47,255 nucleotides of DNA, taken from the NCBI GenBank assembly GCA_018267545.1, contig JAFDYG010000005.1:1-47255 (forward strand). The letters run 5' to 3'. Positions 1 to 10,800 of this stretch are shown in pieces. Both the position numbers and the translations under genes were made by a program. Below the pieces are notes generated by a model. It was given only the letters and a program-made list of their open reading frames with translations, had not been told where the DNA came from and ran no database searches. Within the stretch, counting starts at the first letter, position 1. Each line of letters begins with the position of its first letter. This stretch comes from Bacteroidota bacterium. GTDB taxonomy: Bacteria; Bacteroidota; Bacteroidia; Chitinophagales; Chitinophagaceae.

Positions 1-1
1 T

Positions 2-490
2 AGGCGTGCTGTTCGTGGGTATAGAATTTTCAATTTTTCGAAGTTCCGGACGATGCACCGGGATGCGGACAAGCGCGTCGCCGAGGTGCACCATCTGCAT
101 CAGTATACGTCCGAGAGCAAGGGACCTGTTTTCTTCAAGATCAGCAATGACCCGCGTATCACGAAGGTCGGCGGTTTCCTGCGCAATACCAGCCTGGACG
201 AGCTGCCTCAGCTGTTCAACGTATTCCTCGGGGATATGAGCCTGGTCGGTAATCGCCCTTTACCGCTGTACGAAGCGGCTACCCTGACCACCGATGACTA
301 TGCTGCGCGTTTTCTGGCGCCGGCGGGTATTACTGGTCTCTGGCAGGTGAAGAAGCGTGGAAACCGGGATATGTCTGTAGAAGAGCGTATTAATCTGGAT
401 ATCGACTATGCTTCCAAGTGTAATTTTACCACTGATCTTTGGATAATAGCCAATACCCCCACAGCGTTATTCCAGAAGGAAAACGTATAG
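2..490 (+). CDS. Bacterial sugar transferase, C-terminal part (5' end outside window)
   Basis: This is the cytoplasmic catalytic end of a polyprenyl-phosphate sugar-1-phosphate transferase (bacterial sugar transferase family). Such enzymes load the first sugar phosphate onto undecaprenyl phosphate at the inner membrane. The frame is open from base 2 and holds family motifs: SKFRTMHRDAD early on, then DPRITKVGGFLRNTSLDELP, then NVFLGDMSLVGNRPLP, and GLWQV near the end. The first ATG in frame lies inside the KFRTM motif, so it is not the true start; the N-terminal membrane segments must lie upstream of the window. It is the initiating enzyme for the polysaccharide genes that follow on the same strand. 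The exact sugar cannot be read from the sequence. About 69 bases without visible signals separate it from the next gene. Confidence 0.93.
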   Translation, partial: RRAVRGYRIFNFSKFRTMHRDADKRVAEVHHLHQYTSESKGPVFFKISNDPRITKVGGFLRNTSLDELPQLFNVFLGDMSLVGNRPLPLYEAATLTTDDYAARFLAPAGITGLWQVKKRGNRDMSVEERINLDIDYASKCNFTTDLWIIANTPTALFQKENV

Positions 491-559
491 TGTTGTTGAT
501 CGAGGCAGCCGCCGGATGCCGGACCTGCCAGTAGCTTACCCTTTAAAAGAAAACCGTTT

Positions 560-1462
560 ATGTTGAAGGACAATCCTTTAATCTCAATTATTGCCCTCAA
601 TTGGAACACTCCTGATATAACCTGTGCTTTCTTACGCTCTATCAGGGAGCAGAATACCTATAAAAATATCGAGGTCATCGTTGTAGACAATGCGTCTACC
701 GAGGATCCTACTGCTATCTTTCTCCAAACTTATCCGGACGCCAGGGTGGTCCGGAATTCGGCCAATCTTGGATTTTCCGGCGGAAATAACGCCGGTATCC
801 GTATTGCAAAGGGCGATTATCTATTTATCGTCAATAACGACACAGAATTTACCCCCGGGTTGCTGGAGGGGTTGTTGGAAATATTCCGGGCTTATCCGGA
901 TGCGGGCATGGTCAGTCCGAAATTTCACTATTATTTTGCAAAGGGGACGATAGAATATGCGGGTTATGCCGCGGTCAATCCTTTTACCGGTCGCAATGGG
1001 ATGATTGGCTGCCGGGAAGCGGACCAGGGGCAGTACGACGAGATCAAGACCACGAATTATGTGCACGGGGGGGCGATGATGGTTCCCCGGAAGGTAGTGG
1101 ACGAGGTGGGAATGATGCCGGAGCTGTTCTTTCTTTATTACGAAGAATTCGACTGGTCGGAGCAGATCAAACGGAAGGGGTACAAAATTTATTACCAGCC
1201 CAAGTCGTTGATTTACCATAAAGAATCGATGACGACGGGGAAGTCGAGTCCTCTAAAGACCTTTTACCTGACCCGGAACCGCATTCTTTTTATGCGGCGG
1301 AATATGCCCTGGTCGGCGCAGGTCTTGTTTACGGGTTATTTTATCTTGCTTACCATACCCAAGAACACCCTGAGCTATCTGTTGAAAGGACAGAAGGAGC
1401 ATCTGCGGTCATTCTGGAAGGGCATATTCTGGCAATTCAATCGTAAAATCACCTTTAACTGA
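560..1462 (+). CDS. Glycosyltransferase family 2 (rhamnosyltransferase-like)
   Basis: This 300-aa GT-A fold enzyme should transfer a nucleotide-activated sugar to the growing lipid-linked repeat unit. Visible features are the N-terminal strand SIIALNWNTPD, the nucleotide-binding VVDNAST, the GGNNAGI loop, the metal-site region VNNDTEF, and the acceptor region GGAMMVPRKVVDEVG followed by FFLYYEEFDWSEQ. This is the arrangement of WbbL-like rhamnosyltransferases. The last 60 residues include a hydrophobic stretch (ALVFTGYF-type, about residues 250-275) that probably attaches it to the membrane. The start is the ATG at 560, right before the first beta strand. It lies eight bases before the amidotransferase gene, which suggests co-transcription. 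Donor and acceptor sugars are unknown. Confidence 0.9.
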   Translation: MLKDNPLISIIALNWNTPDITCAFLRSIREQNTYKNIEVIVVDNASTEDPTAIFLQTYPDARVVRNSANLGFSGGNNAGIRIAKGDYLFIVNNDTEFTPGLLEGLLEIFRAYPDAGMVSPKFHYYFAKGTIEYAGYAAVNPFTGRNGMIGCREADQGQYDEIKTTNYVHGGAMMVPRKVVDEVGMMPELFFLYYEEFDWSEQIKRKGYKIYYQPKSLIYHKESMTTGKSSPLKTFYLTRNRILFMRRNMPWSAQVLFTGYFILLTIPKNTLSYLLKGQKEHLRSFWKGIFWQFNRKITFN

Positions 1463-1469
1463 TCAGCTT

Positions 1470-3371
1470 ATGTGCGGGATTACCGGATTTATCGACTTTA
1501 AAAAGGACAGCAATATCGACCTGCTGCGTTCGATGACGGATGCTATGCTGCATCGCGGACCGGACGACGGCGGGCACGAGGTATATGACGCCGCCCAGGC
1601 CTCCATCGGCTTTGGTCAGCGGCGGCTTTCCATCCTGGACCTGTCGCCTTTGGGGCATCAGCCCATGCATTTTGGGGATCTGATCGTCAACTTCAACGGC
1701 GAGATCTACAATTTCAAGGCCATCCGCGCCGAGCTGGAGCAAAAGGGCTACACGTTCAATTCCTGGTCGGATACCGAGGTGATTTTGAAGGGTTATCACT
1801 GCTGGGGGATGGACGTGGTGCAGAAGTTTATCGGGATGTTTGCCATCGCGTTGTACGACAAGGCGAAGGAGCAGGTGATTCTGATCCGGGATCGGGCGGG
1901 GATCAAGCCGCTTTATTACTACTGGAATAACGATGTATTGTTATTCGCCTCGGAGCTGAAGGCCCTCTTTCCGCATCCGCGTTTCGAGAAGAAGGTGGAC
2001 ACGGCCAGTCTGGCTTTGTTCCTTCAATACAGCTATATTCCTGCGCCTCACTCCATTTTTCATCATACTTACAAGCTGCTGCCGGGTTATTATATGACCA
2101 TCGACCTGAAGACCAAGCGTCAGGAGCAGAAGAAATACTGGGATGTATTCGACTATTACAATCAGCCCAAGCTGTCGATTTCGGACACGGAGGCGATCGA
2201 GGAGACGGACCGGCTGATGAAGGATGCTTATGAGCATCGGATGGTCGCGGACGTGCCGGTGGGGTTGTTTCTGAGCGGGGGGTATGACAGCAGCAGTGTA
2301 GCCGCTCTTTTACAGACGGGAAGGACGGAGAAGCTGAAGACGTTTACGATTGGTTTTCACGAGAATGAATTCAACGAGGCGCCGGAGGCGAAGAAGATTG
2401 CGGAATACCTGGGAACGGACCATACCGAGTGGTATCTGACGGCCAAGGAAGCGGGTGGAGTGCTCAGCCGGTTGCCGGAAATCTATGACGAGCCGTTTGC
2501 GGACAATTCTACGGTCCCGACGGTGCTGGTCAGTCAGCTGGCGCGTCAGCAGGTAAAGGTGGCTTTGAGCGCGGATGGGGGAGACGAGATTTTTGGGGGA
2601 TACAACAAATTCAACCAGGCCGAGAAGTATACGACGAAGCTGCCGGTTTTTGCGCAGACGCTGCTTAGCGGGGCGATGTCGTTAATTAATCCGGAGCATA
2701 TTCCATACTTCAGCAGCCAGTATAACTTTACCACCCGGTATGAGAAGATGAAGCTGATCTGGAAGAGCCATGACCCGATCACTGCGGTAAAATATATCAG
2801 CCAATACATTACGGAAAGCGAGGTAGAATCCTTCCTGGGTAAGAATTTCGAGCGCTATCCCACCTTCTTCGAAGATGGGAAGAAACTGGAGCATAACGAT
2901 GGCATCGTGAACCGGCTATTGGCGATCGACTATAAGACCTTCCTCGTGGACAATAACCTGGTCAAGATGGACCGGGCTACGATGTCGGTGAGCCTGGAGG
3001 GGCGTGAGCCGATGCTGGACCACCGGCTGATCGAGTTTCTGTCGCGTCTGCCTTCCAATTTCAAGATTCGGGATGGGGTGAACAAGTGGTTGTTGAAGCA
3101 GGTGGTGCACAAATATATCCCCAAGGAATTAATGGAGCGCCCCAAGCGCCCCTTTATCGCCCCACTCATGGTGTGGTTTCGTGAGGACCTGAAGGAGCAG
3201 CTTCGCTATTATCTCAGTGAGAAGAGTCTGCTGGCTACGGGTGTTTTTGTGCCAGGGCCGATCATTGCGCTTCGGGATGAATACCTGGCGGGGAAGAAGG
3301 TCAATTATCAAAAACTGTGGCAAGTGCTGATGTTCCAGCTGTGGTATGATCGCTGGATCGGAAAACTGTAA
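1470..3371 (+). CDS. Asparagine synthase-type glutamine amidotransferase
   Basis: This is a 633-aa protein of the asparagine synthase B family. The N-terminal class II glutaminase domain starts MCGITGF, where Cys2 is the nucleophile, with RGPDDGG and VNFNGEIYNF following. The C-terminal ATP-pyrophosphatase domain has the PPi loop SGGYDSSS (about residues 268-275) and the SADGGDEIFGGY motif. In plain asparagine synthesis it would make Asn from Asp. Inside a polysaccharide locus, relatives of this size are thought to amidate uronic acid carboxyls (compare WbpS-type enzymes, or the amidotransferase of exosortase-linked EPS loci). No exosortase is visible here. That role is inference; a housekeeping AsnB is the alternative. 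It abuts the next gene by one base. Confidence 0.93.
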   Translation: MCGITGFIDFKKDSNIDLLRSMTDAMLHRGPDDGGHEVYDAAQASIGFGQRRLSILDLSPLGHQPMHFGDLIVNFNGEIYNFKAIRAELEQKGYTFNSWSDTEVILKGYHCWGMDVVQKFIGMFAIALYDKAKEQVILIRDRAGIKPLYYYWNNDVLLFASELKALFPHPRFEKKVDTASLALFLQYSYIPAPHSIFHHTYKLLPGYYMTIDLKTKRQEQKKYWDVFDYYNQPKLSISDTEAIEETDRLMKDAYEHRMVADVPVGLFLSGGYDSSSVAALLQTGRTEKLKTFTIGFHENEFNEAPEAKKIAEYLGTDHTEWYLTAKEAGGVLSRLPEIYDEPFADNSTVPTVLVSQLARQQVKVALSADGGDEIFGGYNKFNQAEKYTTKLPVFAQTLLSGAMSLINPEHIPYFSSQYNFTTRYEKMKLIWKSHDPITAVKYISQYITESEVESFLGKNFERYPTFFEDGKKLEHNDGIVNRLLAIDYKTFLVDNNLVKMDRATMSVSLEGREPMLDHRLIEFLSRLPSNFKIRDGVNKWLLKQVVHKYIPKELMERPKRPFIAPLMVWFREDLKEQLRYYLSEKSLLATGVFVPGPIIALRDEYLAGKKVNYQKLWQVLMFQLWYDRWIGKL

Positions 3372-3372
3372 T

Positions 3373-4491
3373 ATGAACCGGAAAATAAAAGTACTGGAAT
3401 GTATCCGGCAGGGGCAGATCGGAGGTGGTGAATCTCATCTGCTTAGCCTGGTTGAGAATCTCGATCGTAGCCGTTTTGAACCCGTGGTTTTGTCGTTTAC
3501 CGATGGGCCGATGGTAGAGCGTTTGCGGGCGATGGGGGTTACTACCCATGTACTTTACACCGAAAAACCGTTCGATGTTACCAAGTGGTCGAAGGTAAAG
3601 GAGCTGATGAAGAAAGAATCGGTGGATCTGGTTCATGCGCATGGGACGAGGGCCAGCTCGAATACGCTGTGGGCGGCCCGGAATTTGCATATTCCTCTTG
3701 TCTATACGGTTCACGGATGGTCTTTCCACAACGACCAACATCCATTGGTTCGCCGGCTTCGTATCTTAGGCGAGCGATGGATTACATCCCGTTCCTCTGT
3801 TAACATTGCGGTTTCGGCGTCTAATCGCCAGTCTGGGATGGAAGTGATTCCGGGGTTGAAGGCAGAGGTTGTCAACAATGGAATCGATCAGCAGAAATTT
3901 TCTCCTGTGAAGACGTTCAAAAACGTGCGGCAGGAATTGGGTATTGCGGAGGATGCGGTGCTTGTATTATTTATTGCAAGGTTCACGTCGCACAAGCAAC
4001 CTTTGACACTTATCAAAGCGTTTAAGGAAGCGTCTGTTCAGGAGCCGAATCTTCGACTGTTGATGGTTGGGGATGGGGATGAGAAGGCGGCGGGTCTTCA
4101 GCTGGTGAAAGAGCTTGGTTTGGAAGAGAAGGTCATCTTCCAGGCGTTTCGCCAGGATGTACCCGATGTGCTGGCTGCGGCTGACATCTTTGTACTGCCT
4201 TCCTTGTGGGAAGGCCTGCCGATCGGCTTACTGGAAGCCATGGCGATGGGAAAAGCGGTGGTTGCTACGCGTGTAGACGGGACCCGTGAAGTAGTACAGG
4301 ATGGCGTGAATGGCTGGATGGTCGAGCCGGGAGATATAAGCGCACTGGCTACGGCGATCGTCAAGCTAAGCGAAGACGTCGTTCTTCGTGACCGGCTGAG
4401 CCGGAATGCGATTCGCACCATTCGTGAGCAGTTCAATGCAACGAGCATGACTAAGCGGATCGAGCAGATATATGATGAATTATTTAAATAA
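3373..4491 (+). CDS. Glycosyltransferase family 4 (GT-B fold)
   Basis: This is a GT-B retaining glycosyltransferase of about 372 aa. The N-terminal domain shows IGGGESHLLSLVENL (acceptor-side glycine loop) and HAHGTRAS. The C-terminal nucleotide-sugar domain shows LFIARFTSHKQP, VGDGDE and the E-x7-E motif in LWEGLPIGLLEAMAMG. An in-frame ATG at 3346 would overlap the amidotransferase end; the ATG at 3373 sits directly after its stop and before the first beta strand (MNRKIKVLECI), so I use that. It is cytoplasmic or peripheral at the membrane and is the last gene of the first plus-strand block. No hairpin terminator follows it, although a new promoter begins about 50 bases downstream. Confidence 0.92.
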   Translation: MNRKIKVLECIRQGQIGGGESHLLSLVENLDRSRFEPVVLSFTDGPMVERLRAMGVTTHVLYTEKPFDVTKWSKVKELMKKESVDLVHAHGTRASSNTLWAARNLHIPLVYTVHGWSFHNDQHPLVRRLRILGERWITSRSSVNIAVSASNRQSGMEVIPGLKAEVVNNGIDQQKFSPVKTFKNVRQELGIAEDAVLVLFIARFTSHKQPLTLIKAFKEASVQEPNLRLLMVGDGDEKAAGLQLVKELGLEEKVIFQAFRQDVPDVLAAADIFVLPSLWEGLPIGLLEAMAMGKAVVATRVDGTREVVQDGVNGWMVEPGDISALATAIVKLSEDVVLRDRLSRNAIRTIREQFNATSMTKRIEQIYDELFK

Positions 4492-4541
4492 CTCTTTTTT
4501 GTAAAGCGGTTGTTAATAGAGAGGGGGATTTTGTTAACATA

Positions 4542-4573
4542 ATTGCCAGACTGCGTCAAATGTGCTATCTTGC
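4542..4573 (+). promoter_or_regulatory. Predicted Bacteroidota promoter for the first giant gene
   Basis: ATTG at 4542-4545, a 20-base spacer, then TATCTTGC at 4566-4573. This fits the Bacteroidota housekeeping pattern of TTTG-like -33 and TAnnTTTG -7 elements. A transcript would start near 4578. The match at both elements is imperfect, but the matching promoter upstream of the paralogue at 11701 supports it. Confidence 0.6.
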
Positions 4574-4577
4574 ATAA

Positions 4578-4822
4578 GTTTTAGTTAACTGCTTTCTCTG
4601 ATCTCCCTTGATTGAACCAGACTCTACGTCAAATCCATCGAATCTCCTTGAATTTCATTTGCTAACCACTCCTATTCGGGCCAACGGTCCAAGTCCCATT
4701 TTTCCTATCCTGCCAATCCTAAGGGAACCATCCATTTAAATCCTTTTACAAACGCGAGTTTTTATTTAATCATAATAAAAAACGGGGGCCTTTTATTGCC
4801 CCATCATTATTAAGCCGAGATC
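4578..4822 (+). promoter_or_regulatory. Long pyrimidine-rich 5' leader with blocks shared by the paralogue
   Basis: This is the remainder of the 331-base gap between 4491 and 4823 and carries no convincing gene. Three blocks recur in the leader of the second giant gene: TAGTTAACT at 4582-4590, TCTGATCTCCCTTGAT at 4597-4612 with AACCAG at 4615-4620, and CATTATTAAGCC at 4805-4816 just before the start codon. The stretch 4590-4740 is rich in C and T. A short hairpin (GGGGC 4785-4789 with GCCCC 4798-4802) lies 20 bases upstream of the ATG but is not present in the paralogue. It may be a shared post-transcriptional control leader (inference). Confidence 0.5.
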
Positions 4823-7800
4823 ATGAAAATTTTTACCCGCTACGTCTTGTCGCTGTCAATTGTACTGGCTACCGTTTTCGGTCAGTCTGCGTTGGCTCAG
4901 AGCGTACTGAACCCCGCTGATGCGATTGTTAACTACAATTCAGCCGCTCCTCCTACCCAGCCAGCCTGGGGTACAATTGGAAAATGGGTTCGTACCCCCC
5001 GCGTGAGCTGGAATACTAGCTCTTACAAGTGCTACATCTACAAGGGCACGCCCTTCCGGTTGTTATTCCCCAAGACTTACAACCCGACGGCGAACGACGG
5101 GAAGAAGTATCCGATGATGATCTTCTACCATGGGGTAGGGGAGGCGTCGAATACTCCGTATGACAATGAGTATCAGCTGTACCACGGCGGGGATGTGTTT
5201 CTGAATGCCGTGAACAATGGCACTTTCGATGGCTATGTCATCGCATTGCAGACGGCCGGTGGCTGGGGTGCCAACGAGTTTCAGCTGTTGAAGGAGCTGA
5301 TCGATTATATGGGTACCAACAACAAGCTCGACATCTTCCACGTAACGGGTAACGGTCTTTCCGGCGGCGGCGGTGGTACCTGGGCAATGTTTCTGGCCAA
5401 TCCCACCTATAATGCGGGGATTGCGCCCATGTCGGGTGTAGACGTGTCTTACGCCAACAACGATATCGTCACCAAGTGTCTGTACCAGCAGATCTGGAAC
5501 CTGCATGGTGGATTGGACGGTTCTCCTGCTCCTGCTACGGCGTCGGTGGTCAACCAGGCGATGCTGGCGGCGGGCGCGCACTATGTGGATAAGAATTATG
5601 TTACCCTGGGTCACGGGGTGTGGGACAGTGTCTGGCAGGAGCCGGACTTTTGGCCGTTCATGAACCGCGCCTATGCGGCCAATCCCTGGCCGTTGTTTGG
5701 TCGCACGAAGTTCTGCCCCGGCGATCCAATCAACGTAACGATCGGTCTGGTCGCCGGTTTCCAGGCTTACCAATGGAGAAAGGATGGCGTGGTTCTCTCC
5801 AGCACTACCAATACGATCACTGCTACGGCTACCGGTACCTATGACGCGCGGGTTCAGCGGGGAGGGGTATGGTCCGACTGGTCGCATATACCGGTGGTGA
5901 TTTCGATTCAGACGCCGACGGTGACGCCGCCCATCAGCATTTCGGGCTTGATGAGCAAGGTCATTCCGGCTACGGATGGTAAGAATTTCGTGAACCTGCA
6001 GGTTCCGGATAGCGGATATACGAGCTACACCTGGAAGAGGGTTGGCAGCGATAGCGTAGTCGGCAATACGCGTATCATCAGCGCCACCCAACCGGGTCAA
6101 TATATTGTTTCGGTCACGCAGCAGTTTGGATGCTCCAGCATTTACTCTCCGCCCTTCCGCGTGGTCAACGCGGCTGGGCCGAATGCGCCGAGCCCTGCCA
6201 GCAATGCGGTGGCGAATCCCGTTTCCTTTACGCAGATGGAGCTGGACTGGGCGCGCAATCCCAATCCGGCCAATAAGGAAACCGGTTTTGAAATTTATCG
6301 TTCGAAGACGACCGGTGGTCCATATACCTATGCCGGCATCGTGCCTGCGGACACGGTACGGTTCATCGACAATGGTCTTACTCCCAATACCAAATACTAT
6401 TATGTCGTACGTGCGGTCGACAGCACGGGTGCGGCTGCGATATCGAACGAGGCGAATGCCGTAACGACTTCGGACAAGACGCCGCCTACGGCTCCGACCA
6501 ATGTGCGGGCGACGTCCACTTCCTTCTCTTCGGTTACCTTGGCCTGGACGCCTTCCACGGATAATGTGGCGGTCAGCAACTACTTCATCTATGTCAATGG
6601 CGTGAAGAGCTACTCGGCGAAGGCTACGGACAGCAGCTTTATCGTGAGTGGTCTGTCGGCCAATCAGCAGTACACCTTCTACGTCGTTGCGATCGACGGC
6701 AGCGGTAATCAGTCCTCTGCCAGCAACCAGGTATCTGCGGCTTCGGTCTTCAAGGGTCTGAACTACACCTATTATACAACTCCCAATGGCTGGAGCGTAT
6801 TGCCGGACTTCACGACGCTTACTCCGGTGATGTCGGGTGTGATGCCTAACGTGAGCATTTCCAATGCTACGCAGGCGAACAATTTCGGTTATGTGTGGAA
6901 GGGCTATATCCGTATCCCCGTAGCAGGCACCTATACCTTTGCTACTTCTTCGGATGACGGTAGCGCGATGTGGTTCAATAAGCAAACAGCTACGGGTACG
7001 CCGACGGTCGCCAACGACGGTCTGCACGGTACGCAGCAGGCGACCAGTACGGCGATGACGCTGCAACCCGGTACCTATCCGGTCGTCTACGAATTCTTCC
7101 AGAACGGAGGCGGTGCGGTTATGACGGTATCCTGGGCTTGTTCTGCGCTCTTCGGCGACAACAACCAGCACGCGATCGCTGACACGTACTTTGCGAGTCC
7201 CTATACGCCGGCCGGAACGGCTCCTGCTGCTCCGACCCAGATAAAGGCTACGGCGCAGGCATATAATAAGGTACAGATTACCTGGACGGACAATTCCACT
7301 ACGGAAAACGGCTTCGAGGTATATCGTGCTACCAGCTCGGCAGGACCTTTCGTCACCATTGCTACTACGGGCGCCAACGCGACGAGCTATACGGATAGCA
7401 CGGCGCAGGCGGCCACTACCTATTATTATAAGGTGCAGGCGATCAACCAATATGGTTCTTCCGGTTTCGATGCGGCTTCGTTAGGCGGCGTTTCTTACAG
7501 CCTCTATACGAACTACACTTTCAACAACCTGGCTCAGCTGAATTCTCAAACGCCGTTTTCGACGGGAAGCCAGGCGAATGTCTCCTTGTCGGCTGCAGGG
7601 ACACAGACTACCAACTACGCCTTGAAGTTTGCGGGTACGATCAATATTCCGACGACCGGGACCTATCAGTTCTGGACGGCTTCGGATGACGGCAGCAATA
7701 TGTACCTGGGCGGTTATGACAGCGCGCACCTGATCGTGAAGAACGACTTCCTGCAAGGGACTACGGAGCGGGGTTCCGCTACCATGAACCTGACGGCGGG

Positions 7801-10800
7801 TTCTTATCCGATCTATGTTACCTACTTCCAGCAGGGCGGTGGTGTTGCGCTGACGGCTTCTTATCAGGGTCCTGGCATTTCCAAGCAGAACATCCCGGAT
7901 GCTGCCTTTATCAATACCAACTCGAGGGCTACGACCTTTGCACTGCCGACGGCTCCGTCCAAACCTTACAATGTAGTGGTGACGGCTCTGTCTTCTTCGA
8001 AGATCGGTCTCAGCTGGCAGGATAGCTCGGCTACGGTCAATGGCTTCCAGATCCTTCGTTCGGTTGGGGACTCTACGCACTTCATCCTGCTGTCCAGCCC
8101 GGCTGCGACGGCTACGTCCTTTACGGATACTGCGCTCTTCTCCAATCTGACCTATTATTATAAGATAGTCGCTACGGGTGTGGGTGGTAATTCACCTGCT
8201 ACGGCGGTTTACTCGGCGATGACGCTGGACAACTTGCCTGTCATCACCAAGCTGCCTAAGCAAAGTGCGCGTTATGGCACGACGACCACCGTCAAGGTAA
8301 GCGCTACGTCTGTCAACTCTGGCGCGCTGGTCTTTACGGGCAGCAACCTGCCGGGCTTTGCAAGCCTGGTCGACAATGGCGACCGTACGGCTACGCTGAC
8401 CCTGAATCCGGTTCAGGCCGACCAGGGCAACTATACGGGTCTCAAGATCATCGTGACCGACGTCTTCAATGGCAAGGATACGACGACCTTCGACCTGAAT
8501 GTCAATAATAATTATGCTCCTGTTATCGATACGATCGCAAACTATACGATCAACGAAAACGATACGCTGACCATTCCGATCAGCGCGAGCGAGAATAATT
8601 CGGCCAATGCGCTGACGGTCTCTGCGACCAATCTGCCCAGCGGCTTTACGCTGACTCCGACTTCGAATGGTAAGGCAAATCTGTTTGTCCATCCGAGCTT
8701 TGCCGGTGCAGGTGTTTATAATGTACAGGTGAAGGTAGACGATGCGAATGGACTGTCTACTGTGAGGACGTTTGTGCTGACGGTGAAGGATAAGGACCCG
8801 AACAGTAAAGTATATATGCGTGTCTACATGAAGAATACCGTGGGTGCTCCGTGGAACAGCCTGACGGGTACGACGACGACGGGTCTGAAAGACGACGCGG
8901 GCAATACGACGACGATGGGTCTGTCGATCGACCCCTGGTGGTGGTTCACCGGCTTCGATGCGGGCGCTACGACGGGTAACAACTCCGGAATCTATCCTGA
9001 TGCGGTATCGAAGGACTTCTACATCTTCGGCGCGATGGGCGGTCCCGACTCGATCACGGCTACGCTGACGGGCCTGGATACGACGCAGGTGTACAACCTG
9101 AGCTTCTTCTCGAGCAGTGTGCTGGATTGGCAGGCGGACAATGGTACGACGACCTTCCGTGTCGGAAGCCAGAAGGTAGGTCTGGCTGTGCAGGGTAATA
9201 CCCAGAATACGGTTTCGATCAGCAACCTGAAAGCGGCAGCCGATGGCACTATTCCGATCGTAATCGGTAAGGCTGTGGGCTCGAACATCGGTTTCTGGAA
9301 TGCGATCGTGGTAACGACGCAATTCGATGACGGTACGGCGCCTGTGACTCCGACCGGGCTGAGCGCACAGAATGCGGGCGGCCAGGTACAGCTGAACTGG
9401 AGCAGTGCGGCTTACAATGCAACCGGCTTCGAGGTCTGGCGTGCGCCGGTATCCACGGGTACCTATACGCTGGCTGGAACTGCGTCCGGCAATAGCGCAA
9501 GAACCTTTACGGATGGTAATATCTCGAGCAATACGGCTTATTTCTATAAAGTACGGGCGATCAATACCCATGGGGTATCCGGTTACTCCGACAGCGTCAG
9601 CCTGACTACGCTGAACAGGCTGCCGAAGATCAATGTGATTGCCGACGTTGCGTTGAAGAACAATGCACCGCAGACAATCCAGGTAACAACCGACGACGAC
9701 CCGACTGCTCAGCTCACGCTGACGGCTACCAACCTGCCTCCTTTCGTAACCTTTACGGATAATGGCAATGGTACGGGTACGCTGAATATCAACCCGACTG
9801 CAGGTACGCTGGGTGTCTTCCCGAATGTGAAGATTACGGTGAAGGATGGTCTCGATTCGATGGCTTCCACGACCTTTACGATCTCGGTAACCGAGCCGAA
9901 CGTGAGCAGTGTCTACGTGAACTTCACAGACGGTTCGATGCAGGCTCCGAAGCCCTGGAACTCGCTGGTAGGACCTCCCTTCTCTGGTCTGACCTTGTCG
10001 AATCTTCTCGACGACAGCAATGTTCCGACGAGCATCTCCGTGAAGCTGGTGAATGGCTTCTCCTGGACGAGCGCGACGGGTATGCGTCCGAGAAACGGTA
10101 CGACGGTCTATCCGGAAGCCGTAACGCGTAACTCCTTCTATGAGCCGGGTTCGACGGTGAGAACGATCCAGGTGAGCGGTCTGACTGCGGGTAAGAAATA
10201 CAACTTCCAGCTGTTCAGCAGCTACCAGGATGGATTGAGCGCCCTGACCAAGTTTACGATCAATGGCGTCTCCCAGTCGATTCAGGCTTCCTTCAACAAG
10301 GACAAGGTAGTAGCATTCAACAATGTCATTCCTGACGGTAGCGGTAATGTGACGATCAGCGTGGCTAAGGATACCGGTTCTTCGAATGCCTTTGTCAATG
10401 CCCTGGTTATCCAGGCCTATGACGGCAGCGGTGGATTGGTGCTGAATCCGGCCGATCTGCGGGTTGTAACCAAGAGCCGTACGACTGCCAGGATTCAGTG
10501 GCAGGATCGTTCGGATAACGAAACAGGCTTCGAAGTATGGCGTGCGAGCGACAGCACGGGTTCTTACTCGCAAATCAAGACCCTGCCTGCGAACGCTACG
10601 AGCTATACCGACAACGGTCTGAGCCCGAACAGCACTTACTACTATATCGTAAGGGCGGTGAATGCAACGACGCAGTCGAACTATAGCAATATCGCTTCGC
10701 TGACGACCTACTCTTACCAGGTATACATCAACTTCACTGGCACCAGCAACGCTACGATGCCGTGGAACAACCTGCTGGCTCCGCCGCAAGTAGGCTATGT

